Positions 1-9,063 of a stretch of DNA of 42,075 bases are shown one piece after another; the stretch's first letter is position 1; each line of letters begins with the position of its first letter. The notes under the pieces are model-generated. The model did not search any database. It saw nothing but the letters and a program-made list of their open reading frames with translations, and was not told the DNA's origin. The stretch is taken from assembly GCA_964477295.1 (NCBI GenBank), contig CAYZEZ010000004.1:1-42075 (forward strand), in the 5' to 3' direction. The stretch comes from CAYZEZ01 sp964477295. GTDB lineage: Bacteria > Bacteroidota > Bacteroidia > Bacteroidales > SM23-62. Position numbers and translations under genes: made by a program.

Positions 1-310
1 AATCTGATCATGCTTATGACTTCACTTCAATGTAAGATAGTTGTCAGTAATAAACCAATATGATTCGATTGATTTAAAGATTGTTTGCCTCTATTGTTGC
101 AAAATTGCATCAATTTATTCTAATATTACTTTGGGAATAGCACGCCGGGGAAAACCAGGTAAATTTTTACAGGAATGACCGGAGGTTGTCAGACTAAAAA
201 AAAAGTAACTCCCTGCAAGTATTTGTTCTGCAAGAATTTCGGAATTTTGGTTGCGATGACGACTACACCTGAATCAGCATAATGAAAAGCAGATCCCACA
301 AAAGGGTATT
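1..310. other. Non-coding stretch downstream of the GH51 gene
   Basis: No convincing gene, RNA or strong hairpin was seen here. The stretch is AT-rich. It holds a run of nine A's near 195-205 (a T-run for minus-strand transcription), but I found no stable stem just before it, so I do not call a terminator. It is probably the 3' untranslated or spacer region after the last gene of the train. Confidence 0.5.
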
Positions 311-2575
311 TCAATCCGATAAAAGTTCTATCTGAACAAATGATCCGGGAGGAGCCCATATTGTCAATATGCCATCCTTCAAATCCAGATCATTAAACAG
401 TGTGAAGGCCTCAACCATTTCATTGGGCTGTTTCACACTCCGGATTGCAGCGATATCTGGTCCTTCAATATACGTGGCTTTCATATGCTCAAAACTCGCA
501 TTTATTTCGTTTAAATTTATGTATACCTGCCTTTTATCCGGATTAGAGTTATATAAGTAAATGACAAGGTTTTTTCTATCGATATTCCATGCCACCTGAA
601 CCTGTAAACTTTTTCTTACATCCGGTTCATAGCCTTCCACATCGAGCAGCCACCGGGCAGGTGATTCGCTGAATAATTTACCAATAACCGCCGGATATTT
701 CAGAAACACGCATTCTTTAGGTGTTTCAATAACCGAATTTAAGTGGTCATTGGCAAAGCTGTTAAAACAGGTAAAAATTACATCTCCTCCATATCTTTGC
801 CATTGCATTAACAAATTTGCCCAGCTTAATGAATACCCCCAGGTAGCATGAACAAGGTTCCGGCCTCTGCCCTCGTCTATATCATATTTTTCTAATGCAT
901 CGGCAATCACCTGATCATAACTTTCAACAAAATATTCAGTGTTGGTATATCTTATGTTTGTATTGTGCTTTCTGTTATAATCCTGGATGATGTTCATTTT
1001 ACGGTCAATTTCTTCTTTTAAAAGGGCTCTGTCAGCAAGAAAATCGATGTATTTTCCTGCAATTTGCAATAAGGAATCAAGCCCGTCGCTGAGTTGCTTG
1101 CCATACGTGCAGATGCCAAGCTCAATATCAGGATCTGCAGCTTTCATAAATTTGGAATAAGTAACACACGCCCTGGCATATTCTCCTGCCGTGCTAAACC
1201 ACCGCCAGGCTTCATTATCAAGTTCCCAGTATTTTACGTTTAAAGGATCGTCATGGCCGTGGGTTGAGCGCAGATCAGCCATCGGGTGTTCTCCCGGTTC
1301 CAGGTTGCAATAAGCTACCCATTCCGATGCCTCTTTTGCCCCTTCCTCAACATCTGTATATTCAGACAATTTTTGACCATGGGGATAATTTTTTCCTTTT
1401 TCGCCGGTATAATGCAAATATTTTTCCTTCCACGGATGAAATACATTCAGACATATAAAAGGTTCAGCACCGGTTTTTTCACAAAAATCGATATATTCAA
1501 TCGTTCCGACGTCGTTACAGGCAAACCCACCCCAATGAACAGAAATACCAACCGGCCTCATATCCTGTGGGCCAATGCCATTTTTCCAATTATAATATGA
1601 GGCGTAACACCCACCCGGCCAGCGGATAACCGCAGGCATAATTTCATCCCTGACCGTTTCAACCACATCCCTTCGCCAGCCATTAACTGCATCATCAGGC
1701 ATTAATGATAATCCATCCATATCAATGATCGAGTTTGCTTCCAGAAAAATGGCCAGGGTAACAAAACCTTCATAATCGAGTTGACTGAAATGAACAGTTC
1801 TTTGCTCCCAATTGCTTGTTAATCCGTCAATTTCAACATTTGCGATTGGAATATCCCATTGTCCCCGGGGATAAAGTAATACATTTATTTCATTTTCACC
1901 ATTAACTTTTCTGAAATAACCCTTGAATGTATAGCTGTTCCCACTTCGTATAAATTTGCCGTTTTGGGCTATTCCCTGTCCTTTCTTCGATGAAACATTT
2001 TTCACACGGGCAAACTGTCCCATAAAATCATTTTCTTCAAGCAATTCTATTTGAGCCGTACCCTGGTTGTTCTCCAATTGAAAAAAAGTAGATTGCTCGT
2101 TTATAAGAAAATCATTCACATCTCCAGGGGCAGCGTACCAACTATTGTGCTCATAACCTGAATGATACCAATCCATTTCCCGCCAGTCGGTACACAGAAG
2201 GTCTGTGCTGCCTTTTAATTTATCCCTTTTTCTCAAGCCGTACCACCAATCGTGGTTTGGACGATACGCCGGAAACGGTTCAAATTGCCGGTTGAAAATC
2301 ATTTCGGCCCATAGACCCGATTCCATCTCTCCGTATCCCATCTCAAACAGATAACCGGGCAACAGCGGTGAAATGGGTTTTTCATTTAGTTCTTTATTGA
2401 ATACAGTAACATACAATACACTATCATCTTTCACAATCGATTGTTCGTTCTGTTTAACCATCAAAAACGCGGCAAGATCGATCTCCTCATCTGACTGGGC
2501 AATTATCTTCCGGCCGATGATGATCATTAATATTATCAAGCTGATAAACAGGAAGAATATGTTTACCTTTTTCAT
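311..2575 (-). CDS. GH51-type alpha-L-arabinofuranosidase, secreted
   Basis: Likely exo-acting alpha-L-arabinofuranosidase of family GH51, releasing terminal arabinofuranose in the periplasm or at the surface. The 754-residue protein starts with a hydrophobic signal or anchor (about 5-27). Residues about 170-290 look like a carbohydrate-binding beta-sandwich. The GH51 barrel follows, with RWPGGCY at about 318-324, then W-E-L-D-N-E-A-W at 450-457, where E455 is the expected acid/base, and T-N-T-E-Y-F near 544-549, where E547 is the expected nucleophile. A C-terminal beta domain closes the protein. It is the last gene of the minus-strand train, 157 bp beyond GH29 copy 1 and separated from it by a REP-like element. 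Family assignment is firm; the linkage cleaved and the sugar (arabinose or another furanoside) are inferred from the family. Confidence 0.85.
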   Translation of the reverse strand: MKKVNIFFLFISLIILMIIIGRKIIAQSDEEIDLAAFLMVKQNEQSIVKDDSVLYVTVFNKELNEKPISPLLPGYLFEMGYGEMESGLWAEMIFNRQFEPFPAYRPNHDWWYGLRKRDKLKGSTDLLCTDWREMDWYHSGYEHNSWYAAPGDVNDFLINEQSTFFQLENNQGTAQIELLEENDFMGQFARVKNVSSKKGQGIAQNGKFIRSGNSYTFKGYFRKVNGENEINVLLYPRGQWDIPIANVEIDGLTSNWEQRTVHFSQLDYEGFVTLAIFLEANSIIDMDGLSLMPDDAVNGWRRDVVETVRDEIMPAVIRWPGGCYASYYNWKNGIGPQDMRPVGISVHWGGFACNDVGTIEYIDFCEKTGAEPFICLNVFHPWKEKYLHYTGEKGKNYPHGQKLSEYTDVEEGAKEASEWVAYCNLEPGEHPMADLRSTHGHDDPLNVKYWELDNEAWRWFSTAGEYARACVTYSKFMKAADPDIELGICTYGKQLSDGLDSLLQIAGKYIDFLADRALLKEEIDRKMNIIQDYNRKHNTNIRYTNTEYFVESYDQVIADALEKYDIDEGRGRNLVHATWGYSLSWANLLMQWQRYGGDVIFTCFNSFANDHLNSVIETPKECVFLKYPAVIGKLFSESPARWLLDVEGYEPDVRKSLQVQVAWNIDRKNLVIYLYNSNPDKRQVYINLNEINASFEHMKATYIEGPDIAAIRSVKQPNEMVEAFTLFNDLDLKDGILTIWAPPGSFVQIELLSD

Positions 2576-2625
2576 GGCATTGGTTTACAGGTTAAAAAAT
2601 TGAATCCTTTTCATTTCCATCCAAG

Positions 2626-2732
2626 ATTGAAGCTCCTCGCAGCAAGCGGCGAGGAATCTTCGATCCTTTATAATAATTTCTTTTGTGTTCGCTTACCCCG
2701 CAGCAGAGCTACGGGGAATGCGCTCGCAGGAT
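2626..2732. repeat. REP-like two-hairpin element, copy 1
   Basis: A 107-bp intergenic element that recurs at 29921-30027 in the same orientation with no net insertion or deletion. The first 46 bp differ at one position. It contains a hairpin CCTCGC...GCGAGG (about 2634-2653) and a second one CCCCG...CGGGG (about 2696-2715). It ends against the stop codon of the upstream GH29 gene, so it forms the start of that gene's 3' UTR and could act as an RNA stabiliser or weak terminator. It looks like a repetitive extragenic palindrome; no transposase is nearby. Confidence 0.75.
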
Positions 2733-4109
2733 TCAATCATTCAGTATCAGTTCAATAACCGGAATCTCAACATCGGGTTTTATAACCGGTAGCATGAGAA
2801 TGATGTCCTGCTCAGCCAGGTTTTCCTGGTATGTCACATTATGCCTGGGTTCACCAAACTGGATTTCGGAACGATCGTGTAAAAACTGTGCATATCTAAC
2901 TTTTCCTCCAAAACCCTCCAGTGTAAACCTATTCAGGGGATAATCCAGCAGATGAACATACAGGCGGTTGGTTTCCGGATTATAAGTTAACAGGCAATTA
3001 TCGGGTGCGGGAAATTCGTCGGGAGCCTGGGAGCAATTGTAAATTGAAGGACTGTTGACTTCCATCCAGTCACCCATTGCTTCAAGCCTCTCCCGGGCTC
3101 TGTAGTCAAAGGTTCCCCTCGCAGTTGGTCCTACGTTGAGCAGCAGGTTGCCGCCCTTGCTGACCGATTCGATAAGCAGGACAAGCAGTTGTTTAGTGTC
3201 TTTCCAGGTTGCTTCATCCCTGTAATAACCCCAGGAACCGGAAAATGTCTGGCAGGTCTCCCAGGGTATCTTTTTCCCATTTCTTTCAGGCCATTGGGAA
3301 ACTTTGTACTGTTCAGGTGTGGTGAAATCCCAGCCGCCTTCGACATCCAGCAAATCGAGCCGGTCATTCACAATGATTCCCGGTTGCAGTTCCCTTACCA
3401 TTTTAAGCAGGTTTTCCGAATCCCAGTCATCCCGACCCTTCCCATGCTTTCCGGAAGGAAAAGAATAATCCAGCCATATGATATCTATTTTACCATAATT
3501 GGTCAGTAACTCCCTGACCTGGTTTTTGATATATTTCCGGTAATTATCCATGTCCCTTCCCGCATTCAGCTTTTCGTATTCCTCATCAGTCTGTGCACTC
3601 TGCGGATGGTTCCTGTCAATAGTATAATCCGGGTGGTGCCAGTCAAGAAGGCTGTAATAAAAACCGATCTTCAACCCTTCTGCCCGGAAAGCATCCACCC
3701 ATTTTTTTATCAGGTCTTCCCCGTAAGGGGTATTTGTCGCCTTATAATCCGTATATTTTGAATCGAAGAGACAAAATCCGTCATGGTGTTTGGTTGTGAT
3801 CACAGCATATTTCATCCCTGCTTCCCTCGCCATGACTGCCCACTCATGGGGATTATAAAGATCGGGGTCGAACAGGTCAAAATACTTCTGGTACTGTTCA
3901 TTGGTCATCCGTTCATACCTTTTAACCCATTCATGCCGGGCTGGCAGGGCATAAATACCCCAGTGAATGAACATCCCGAAACGATCACCGGTCCACCAGG
4001 CCATGCGTTCCATTTTTTGCTCTTCTGTTTCTTTAAAAATCTTATTCTGTGCCTGCAAAGGAATCATTAGCAGCAGGAAGAAAACGAATAGAAAATAGTT
4101 TTTGTTCAT
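2733..4109 (-). CDS. GH29 alpha-L-fucosidase, copy 1
   Basis: Retaining alpha-L-fucosidase that would remove terminal L-fucose from imported oligosaccharides. The 458-residue protein has a type I signal peptide (about 1-20, cleavage before QNKIF) and no lipobox, so it is probably periplasmic. The GH29 barrel shows W-W-T-G-D-R-F-G-M-F-I-H-W-G near 38-51, T-K-H-H-D-G-F near 106-112 and I-I-W-L-D-Y at 210-215, where D214 is the expected nucleophile. A short beta-sandwich follows the barrel. It is a close paralogue of the gene at 9063-10478; roughly two thirds of residues agree by eye. It lies 46 bp after the beta-propeller lipoprotein gene and probably shares its transcript. Family certain; linkage and aglycone unknown. 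Confidence 0.9.
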   Translation of the reverse strand: MNKNYFLFVFFLLLMIPLQAQNKIFKETEEQKMERMAWWTGDRFGMFIHWGIYALPARHEWVKRYERMTNEQYQKYFDLFDPDLYNPHEWAVMAREAGMKYAVITTKHHDGFCLFDSKYTDYKATNTPYGEDLIKKWVDAFRAEGLKIGFYYSLLDWHHPDYTIDRNHPQSAQTDEEYEKLNAGRDMDNYRKYIKNQVRELLTNYGKIDIIWLDYSFPSGKHGKGRDDWDSENLLKMVRELQPGIIVNDRLDLLDVEGGWDFTTPEQYKVSQWPERNGKKIPWETCQTFSGSWGYYRDEATWKDTKQLLVLLIESVSKGGNLLLNVGPTARGTFDYRARERLEAMGDWMEVNSPSIYNCSQAPDEFPAPDNCLLTYNPETNRLYVHLLDYPLNRFTLEGFGGKVRYAQFLHDRSEIQFGEPRHNVTYQENLAEQDIILMLPVIKPDVEIPVIELILND

Positions 4110-4155
4110 TGTATGTATAAATTTTAAAGGTCTATTCTAAATGTCCAAAATGATT

Positions 4156-5133
4156 TTATTGTCTGGCCCAGCCCAGTTCAGCCAGTGTAACACCATGTTC
4201 GTTCAGAAATTGATGATCCTCGGGGCCGCACGAAGAAATATATGTTTTGCCTTTATAGGTAAATATTTCAGCTGCATGCCCGAATATGGTTGTCAGGCAA
4301 CCGGTTTCATAATCAAAATGATCCGGATTATCTGAGACAATAACCAGTGTTTCTTCATATCTTCTGTGCGCATAGGTGAAAAAAAGGTACCATAGTCCGT
4401 CTCTTTCAAGCAGAAATGGTGATTCGATATAGGTTTCCCGGTCATCATCATCGATGCCAAAAATGATTTCAGGTCCTTCAAAATGGATAAAATCCGCTGT
4501 TTTAATCCTTATCACCTGTGATTGTTTTAATCCTCCGGCACCGGTTGATACCAGGTGGATCCAGTATTTACCGTCGTTACCCTTCATAATATGGGGATCC
4601 CTTGTTGAAACCCATAATTTATCCGGCAAAATGGCATTCCGCGTTCTTTCCCATTCATACAGGTCATTGGACAGGCACACTTCCAGACGACGTGTATCCA
4701 GGTAGGTTTCCAGGATCATTACCCAACGGTTTGATTCTTCGTGCCATATCACGTACGGGGCACCCAGGTATTCCGTCCCCTCGCTTTCGTCGAGGGCAAA
4801 GGAGAGCCTTTCCCATTCACCGGTTGGATTATTGGTAACAGCATGACCCAGGTAAGGATGATATTGGTATAATCTTTTTCCTTCAGGCGGAAATGGATTA
4901 TTGATCCCGAACCAGTGGAGCACACCGTCATGATCTGTTACAAAGCAATGATCGTTGGTAAACCAATCCCTTCCATTTATTTCATGATCCGGATCAGGGT
5001 GAATTACCATTCTACTTTCTCCCTTCAGATAGGGTATTTCTGCCTTTCCAAGCGTTGAGTTCTTTTTTTCTCCTTCATGAATACATGCAGATAATATCCC
5101 AATAACAGTCAGGGTATAAATGAGCTTTTTCAT
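4156..5133 (-). CDS. GH43-like five-bladed beta-propeller lipoprotein
   Basis: Predicted glycosidase of the GH43/GH32/GH117 propeller fold; the substrate cannot be read from sequence. The 325-residue protein has a lipoprotein signal with lipobox L-S-A-C (C17). Repeating propeller motifs include T-N-D-H-C-F-V near 59-65 (D61 a possible base), S-T-R-D-P-H-I near 176-182 (D179), E-S-P-F near 237-240 and H-A-A-E-I-F near 286-291. These acidic residues sit where propeller hydrolases carry their catalytic triad, but the assignment is inference. It is 88 bp after the GH109-like gene and 46 bp before GH29 copy 1. Its last 55 codons are duplicated at 6741-6911. It could also be a non-catalytic binding protein. 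Confidence 0.65.
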   Translation of the reverse strand: MKKLIYTLTVIGILSACIHEGEKKNSTLGKAEIPYLKGESRMVIHPDPDHEINGRDWFTNDHCFVTDHDGVLHWFGINNPFPPEGKRLYQYHPYLGHAVTNNPTGEWERLSFALDESEGTEYLGAPYVIWHEESNRWVMILETYLDTRRLEVCLSNDLYEWERTRNAILPDKLWVSTRDPHIMKGNDGKYWIHLVSTGAGGLKQSQVIRIKTADFIHFEGPEIIFGIDDDDRETYIESPFLLERDGLWYLFFTYAHRRYEETLVIVSDNPDHFDYETGCLTTIFGHAAEIFTYKGKTYISSCGPEDHQFLNEHGVTLAELGWARQ

Positions 5134-5221
5134 GTTCAGAACTGTATAATGAAAGATAATTTCTTGTTTATTAGTCCAGGTTTATTAAAAGTTACTGTAA
5201 TATCTGCCTATACCACCGGCA

Positions 5222-6643
5222 TTAAACCTGTTTCAGGATTTCTAATCTCCTTTTTTCTTTCCATCTGCCCCTAGTAAAATCAGGAAACTTAACAGGAACA
5301 GATCCAAGCTCAACAGAGATCTCAGAAAGCGGCCCTACTACACTCCAGGATACTGCGTCGTAAACATCCGTATCGAGGGGCAATCCTTTATTAAGTCCAT
5401 CAATCAGGCGATATATTTCGAGGAAATCCATGCCTCCGTGTCCCCCGTATTTTTCGATGGGTCCTTTCAGCTCTTCCCATATCGGGTGCTGGTATTTGTC
5501 CCAGTATTCACGGTATTCCTCTTCGCTTAACCACTCATGGTTTGTATCGGGCCAGCCATTGCCTGATTCATCTACACAGAGGCGGCTCGGATACCCTTCG
5601 TGGTATGCTTTTGTCCCGGCCAGTGCATTGATCCGGCTGTATGGACGTGGGGTAACCACATCATGCTTCAACAAAATGGTCCTTCCTTCGGCCGTTTTAA
5701 TGAGACTGCTATTCATATCCCCGTGTTTAAAGTCATTCCTGTTGTAAAATTCATTTTCAGGTTCTACCTTTTCTGAATATTCAGTAAGCGATGCCTGTAA
5801 TGAACTCATGGATGTCAGGTATTCAAACCGGTCACCCCGGTCGATATCCATATATTGGGCTACAGGGCCCAGCCCATGTGTTGTATATAGATTACCATCC
5901 CGATTTAAATGGTGTCTTATCCTCCACTTATTGTAATAAGCATCGTTGAACAGACCGGTCCTGAGGTTGTGTATATATCCTGCTTCTGCATAGGTCAGTG
6001 TACCAAATACTCCTTTCTTTACCATATTCAATACCCAGAGCTCTTCTTCACCATAACATACATTCTCCAGCATTATGCAATTCTTCTGAGTCTCTTCCGC
6101 TGTGTTTACCAGTTGCCAGCAGCCTTCTACTGTGTATGCAACAGGTACTTCCACCGCTACATGTTTACCTTTCAACATGGATTCAACACACATGGGCACA
6201 TGCAGGTCCCAGTGCGTAAAAACCATGACCAGGTCAATGTCATCCCTGGCGACCAGTTCTTTCCATGCATCCTCACTCCCGGTATACGTGGCCGGTTCCT
6301 GACCTTCATCTTTAAGGTATTCGACCGCCCTGTCAAGCTTTTCCTGGCGTATATCGCAAATTGCTGTTATGGTGGCCTTATCCGGTGAAAAGGCATTTAC
6401 GCGGCGTGTCATTCCGTACCCCCTGTTGCCCAGCCCTATAATGCCAACCCTTATATTCTGGATAGGAGGGGATACTAATCCAGCGACAGATTTCCCGTTC
6501 CCTGGAACATCCCGGCAAACTGTTTCCAGGATTTCCTTTACATCGGGTGGTTTTCCTCGTGAACAGGATAACCCGGTAACTCCGAGCATTGCCCCGGACA
6601 GGGCAGAAATTTTAAGAAACGATCGGCGGCTTAATTCATTCAT
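5222..6643 (-). CDS. Gfo/Idh/MocA family protein, GH109-like
   Basis: NAD-dependent oxidoreductase-fold protein resembling GH109 alpha-N-acetylgalactosaminidases, which cleave by an NAD-assisted redox mechanism. The 473 residues start with a twin-arginine signal (S-R-R-S-F-L-K, residues 5-11), so it would be exported folded with its cofactor. The Rossmann motif G-I-I-G-L-G-N-R-G is at 67-75 and a GH109-style segment T-H-G-L-G-P follows mid-protein. G-G-H-G-G-M-D-F and L-D-T-D-V-Y-D-A near the C-terminus also match GH109. Known GH109 members act on GalNAc, but many homologues in degradation loci are untested, so it might act on another sugar or be a plain dehydrogenase. It sits between the duplicated propeller fragment and the intact propeller gene. 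Confidence 0.75.
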   Translation of the reverse strand: MNELSRRSFLKISALSGAMLGVTGLSCSRGKPPDVKEILETVCRDVPGNGKSVAGLVSPPIQNIRVGIIGLGNRGYGMTRRVNAFSPDKATITAICDIRQEKLDRAVEYLKDEGQEPATYTGSEDAWKELVARDDIDLVMVFTHWDLHVPMCVESMLKGKHVAVEVPVAYTVEGCWQLVNTAEETQKNCIMLENVCYGEEELWVLNMVKKGVFGTLTYAEAGYIHNLRTGLFNDAYYNKWRIRHHLNRDGNLYTTHGLGPVAQYMDIDRGDRFEYLTSMSSLQASLTEYSEKVEPENEFYNRNDFKHGDMNSSLIKTAEGRTILLKHDVVTPRPYSRINALAGTKAYHEGYPSRLCVDESGNGWPDTNHEWLSEEEYREYWDKYQHPIWEELKGPIEKYGGHGGMDFLEIYRLIDGLNKGLPLDTDVYDAVSWSVVGPLSEISVELGSVPVKFPDFTRGRWKEKRRLEILKQV

Positions 6644-6740
6644 TTGTTTAAATTTTTCTAATTATCTGATAATATACTAATTAAAAGGTTTAGTTATTCT
6701 CCAGCTGGGGGATAAATAAAATCCAATATACTTATAATCA

Positions 6741-6911
6741 ATTTTAGTGCCTTGCCCAGCCCAGTTCAGCCAGCGTAACACCATGTTCGTTCAGAAATTG
6801 ATGATCCTCGGGGCCGCACGAAGAAATATATGTTTTGCCTTTATAGGTAAATATTTCAGCTGCATGCCCGAATATGGTTGTCAGGCAACCGGTTTCATAA
6901 TCAAAATGATC
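6741..6911 (-). pseudogene. Duplicated 3' fragment of the GH43-like propeller gene
   Basis: This stretch aligns without gaps to 4153-4323, the last 55 codons and stop of the propeller lipoprotein gene. I count four mismatches in 171 positions, three of them clustered in the last codons next to the stop. The reading frame is kept and ends G-W-A-R-H-stop instead of G-W-A-R-Q-stop. There is no start codon or 5' part; homology stops abruptly 17 bp beyond the GH172 stop codon. It is a recent partial duplication, or a relic of a lost second copy, and is not expected to make a protein. Confidence 0.85.
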
Positions 6912-6927
6912 TCCTGAAAACAGGGTA

Positions 6928-9063
6928 TTAATGTCCGGGGATTATCCAGATAAAATCAATTCCGATCGAACGCCCCTCTTTGCTCTGATTTATCAAGGTA
7001 ATGGTATGAATCCCGGACTCCAGCTCCAGCGGGGTAAATCGTATGCCCCTGGATTGCATTCCATATGGTTCATAAAGATCAACCCTGTCGCTGTCTCCGA
7101 ATTTCATTACCAGGTTGTCTATTTTTGCACGGAAACTTCCCGAATGTGGTGATTTACATACGGTAAACAGCAGGAGATATTCACCATCGCTTTCGACCGG
7201 GATATTGAATTTAAGTTCATCGCCTACATGTTTCGGCCTCCAGTCCAGCAATTTACCACCCGTCCATATCCTGTTCTTTTCAAAGAAAGATTGGGTCATG
7301 GATTCCGCCAGTTCTTCAGCTTCGTAAAAAATGGCATTTTCAGAGAATCTATACCCTGTGGGACTCCAGTATTCCGGCAGCTGCGGTAACTGTACATCTG
7401 CTTCCATCAGCGGGACATGATCGTCATATATTCCTGGCATTCCATAATAATAAACTGTTCTTGCATATGAAAATCCAGGTACCGTCCCATGGCTCAGGAG
7501 CTCCATATAAAATGCTATCCTTTCCCTGAATGGTATCGGATCAAGAATGAGCCACCTGAAGTTTGTTACATGGCCCCTGTTTCCCGGTCCGTCGTTCCTT
7601 GTCTGCCCGCAATAACCATAAGAGAAAATCTTTCCGGATGACCAGGCATAATTATAATAGTCTTCGGACCCTGTTCCAAAAATGGACGGAAAAGTATCCC
7701 CATCCACAAAGATCTTCTCATCTCCTTCTCCCCACCAGTTGCCATTTGAAGAAGGGACACTCGTGGGATTCATCAGCAAAGTGGATACACCTGCAAGCAT
7801 TCCCCGTCCATTTGCCAGAAGATATGGGATATCAAAAGGTGAATCATGCGAAGCAAGCAAATCATGGTTGGTTTTCCACCGGGCACGAAAATACATTGAT
7901 TCTCCTTCCTTCCATAGATAATCTTCTGTCTGTACGGTTCCTTCAACGCTTATTTTTTCTTTCCCGAAATTTTGCAATTCAATGCAAACCGAATCCCGGA
8001 AAGGCATGACGAAACGGCATGTCATCCATCCGTCTTCTGTAACAGTAAAAGGCAGGGACTTTAAAGGATTAATACCAGGGGCAGTAACGAAGAAATCTCC
8101 AACGGGTGCCTCGACCTGGCTGCAGGAAGCCCCGTCAAATGTTATCTTTAGTACGTTATTCCGAAGGGCATTGTCCAGATCGCCGGAATATACCTTTATG
8201 GAAAAGCTCTTAATAACCGCAGGACCATCCATTTTCAATAATGTTCCGTTACTTCCGCCGGGTATCGGCAGATCGAATCCGGTTTGTAAAGATTCGGTCC
8301 CGGTTAACCAGGTTTTTTCCGTATTATTAAGTATGGAAGCGGTCCGGCTAATCTCATCCGCACAGGTTTCAAGATCTTCCGGTTGAAAGGTTTTAACCTG
8401 AGCACGCTGATCGTACAGGCGGAACTGAATATGATAGAAGTGCACCCTGTCGATATCGCCAATCCATTCTATCCTGCATCTGCCGGCAAAAGGGATGGGA
8501 TAATATCCGGCCGTATTCTGGGTATATGTGTAATTCGGGATCTGAGCGATCGGTTTACCCGATATGGCTTGGTATGTATTCCAGAAAAAATCCTGAGCAG
8601 GTCCTTCATAAAATGGCCGGGACATATCATCAAGATAAAACCGGATATCTCCATATATCCTTGCCGTCCAGAGGCGGACAATTGCTCCCGGTCCTTCCAC
8701 ATCACACATAAGATATTCCCCCATGCTGTTTTCATCTTTTTCTTTAAGGACCTCCATAAATCCCGGTACAGGTTCCTTGCCAAATCCATCGGAGTTGGAA
8801 AACCAGCCTGGCTCGTCAGGAGATTTGCTGCGCCGGTCGTAAGAAGAAAATTGTACCGTTTTATAGGCAGGGTCCGGATAGTAAGTAAGACGATCAAGAT
8901 CAACCATTTCGTGTATCAGTGTTTCTGTAGTAATGACCTTATCACCATGCGATGATGAACAGGCTAATAATAACAGTAAGAATAAATCCGTCACCAGCAG
9001 GTACCGTAAATATCTTAATGGTTCAAACAAATCCATATTGTCATCATTTTTAAAGGTATCCAT
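6928..9063 (-). CDS. DUF2961/GH172 lipoprotein, divergent copy with C-terminal beta domain
   Basis: Member of the DUF2961 family, part of which is family GH172 acting on furanosides (difructose dianhydride I and alpha-fructofuranosides, with some arabinofuranoside activities). The 711 residues carry a long N-region and lipobox L-L-L-A-C-S (C35); M10 is an alternative start. The signature Q-F-S-S-Y-D-R-R is near 71-78, Y-Y-P-I-P-F near 187-192 and G-T-G-S-E-D-Y-Y at 463-470. Residues about 590-711 form an added beta-sandwich that may bind carbohydrate. The start codon overlaps the stop of GH29 copy 2 by one base (TAATG), which implies translational coupling. It is clearly more distant from the other two GH172 copies than they are from each other. 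Confidence 0.85.
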   Translation of the reverse strand: MDTFKNDDNMDLFEPLRYLRYLLVTDLFLLLLLACSSSHGDKVITTETLIHEMVDLDRLTYYPDPAYKTVQFSSYDRRSKSPDEPGWFSNSDGFGKEPVPGFMEVLKEKDENSMGEYLMCDVEGPGAIVRLWTARIYGDIRFYLDDMSRPFYEGPAQDFFWNTYQAISGKPIAQIPNYTYTQNTAGYYPIPFAGRCRIEWIGDIDRVHFYHIQFRLYDQRAQVKTFQPEDLETCADEISRTASILNNTEKTWLTGTESLQTGFDLPIPGGSNGTLLKMDGPAVIKSFSIKVYSGDLDNALRNNVLKITFDGASCSQVEAPVGDFFVTAPGINPLKSLPFTVTEDGWMTCRFVMPFRDSVCIELQNFGKEKISVEGTVQTEDYLWKEGESMYFRARWKTNHDLLASHDSPFDIPYLLANGRGMLAGVSTLLMNPTSVPSSNGNWWGEGDEKIFVDGDTFPSIFGTGSEDYYNYAWSSGKIFSYGYCGQTRNDGPGNRGHVTNFRWLILDPIPFRERIAFYMELLSHGTVPGFSYARTVYYYGMPGIYDDHVPLMEADVQLPQLPEYWSPTGYRFSENAIFYEAEELAESMTQSFFEKNRIWTGGKLLDWRPKHVGDELKFNIPVESDGEYLLLFTVCKSPHSGSFRAKIDNLVMKFGDSDRVDLYEPYGMQSRGIRFTPLELESGIHTITLINQSKEGRSIGIDFIWIIPGH

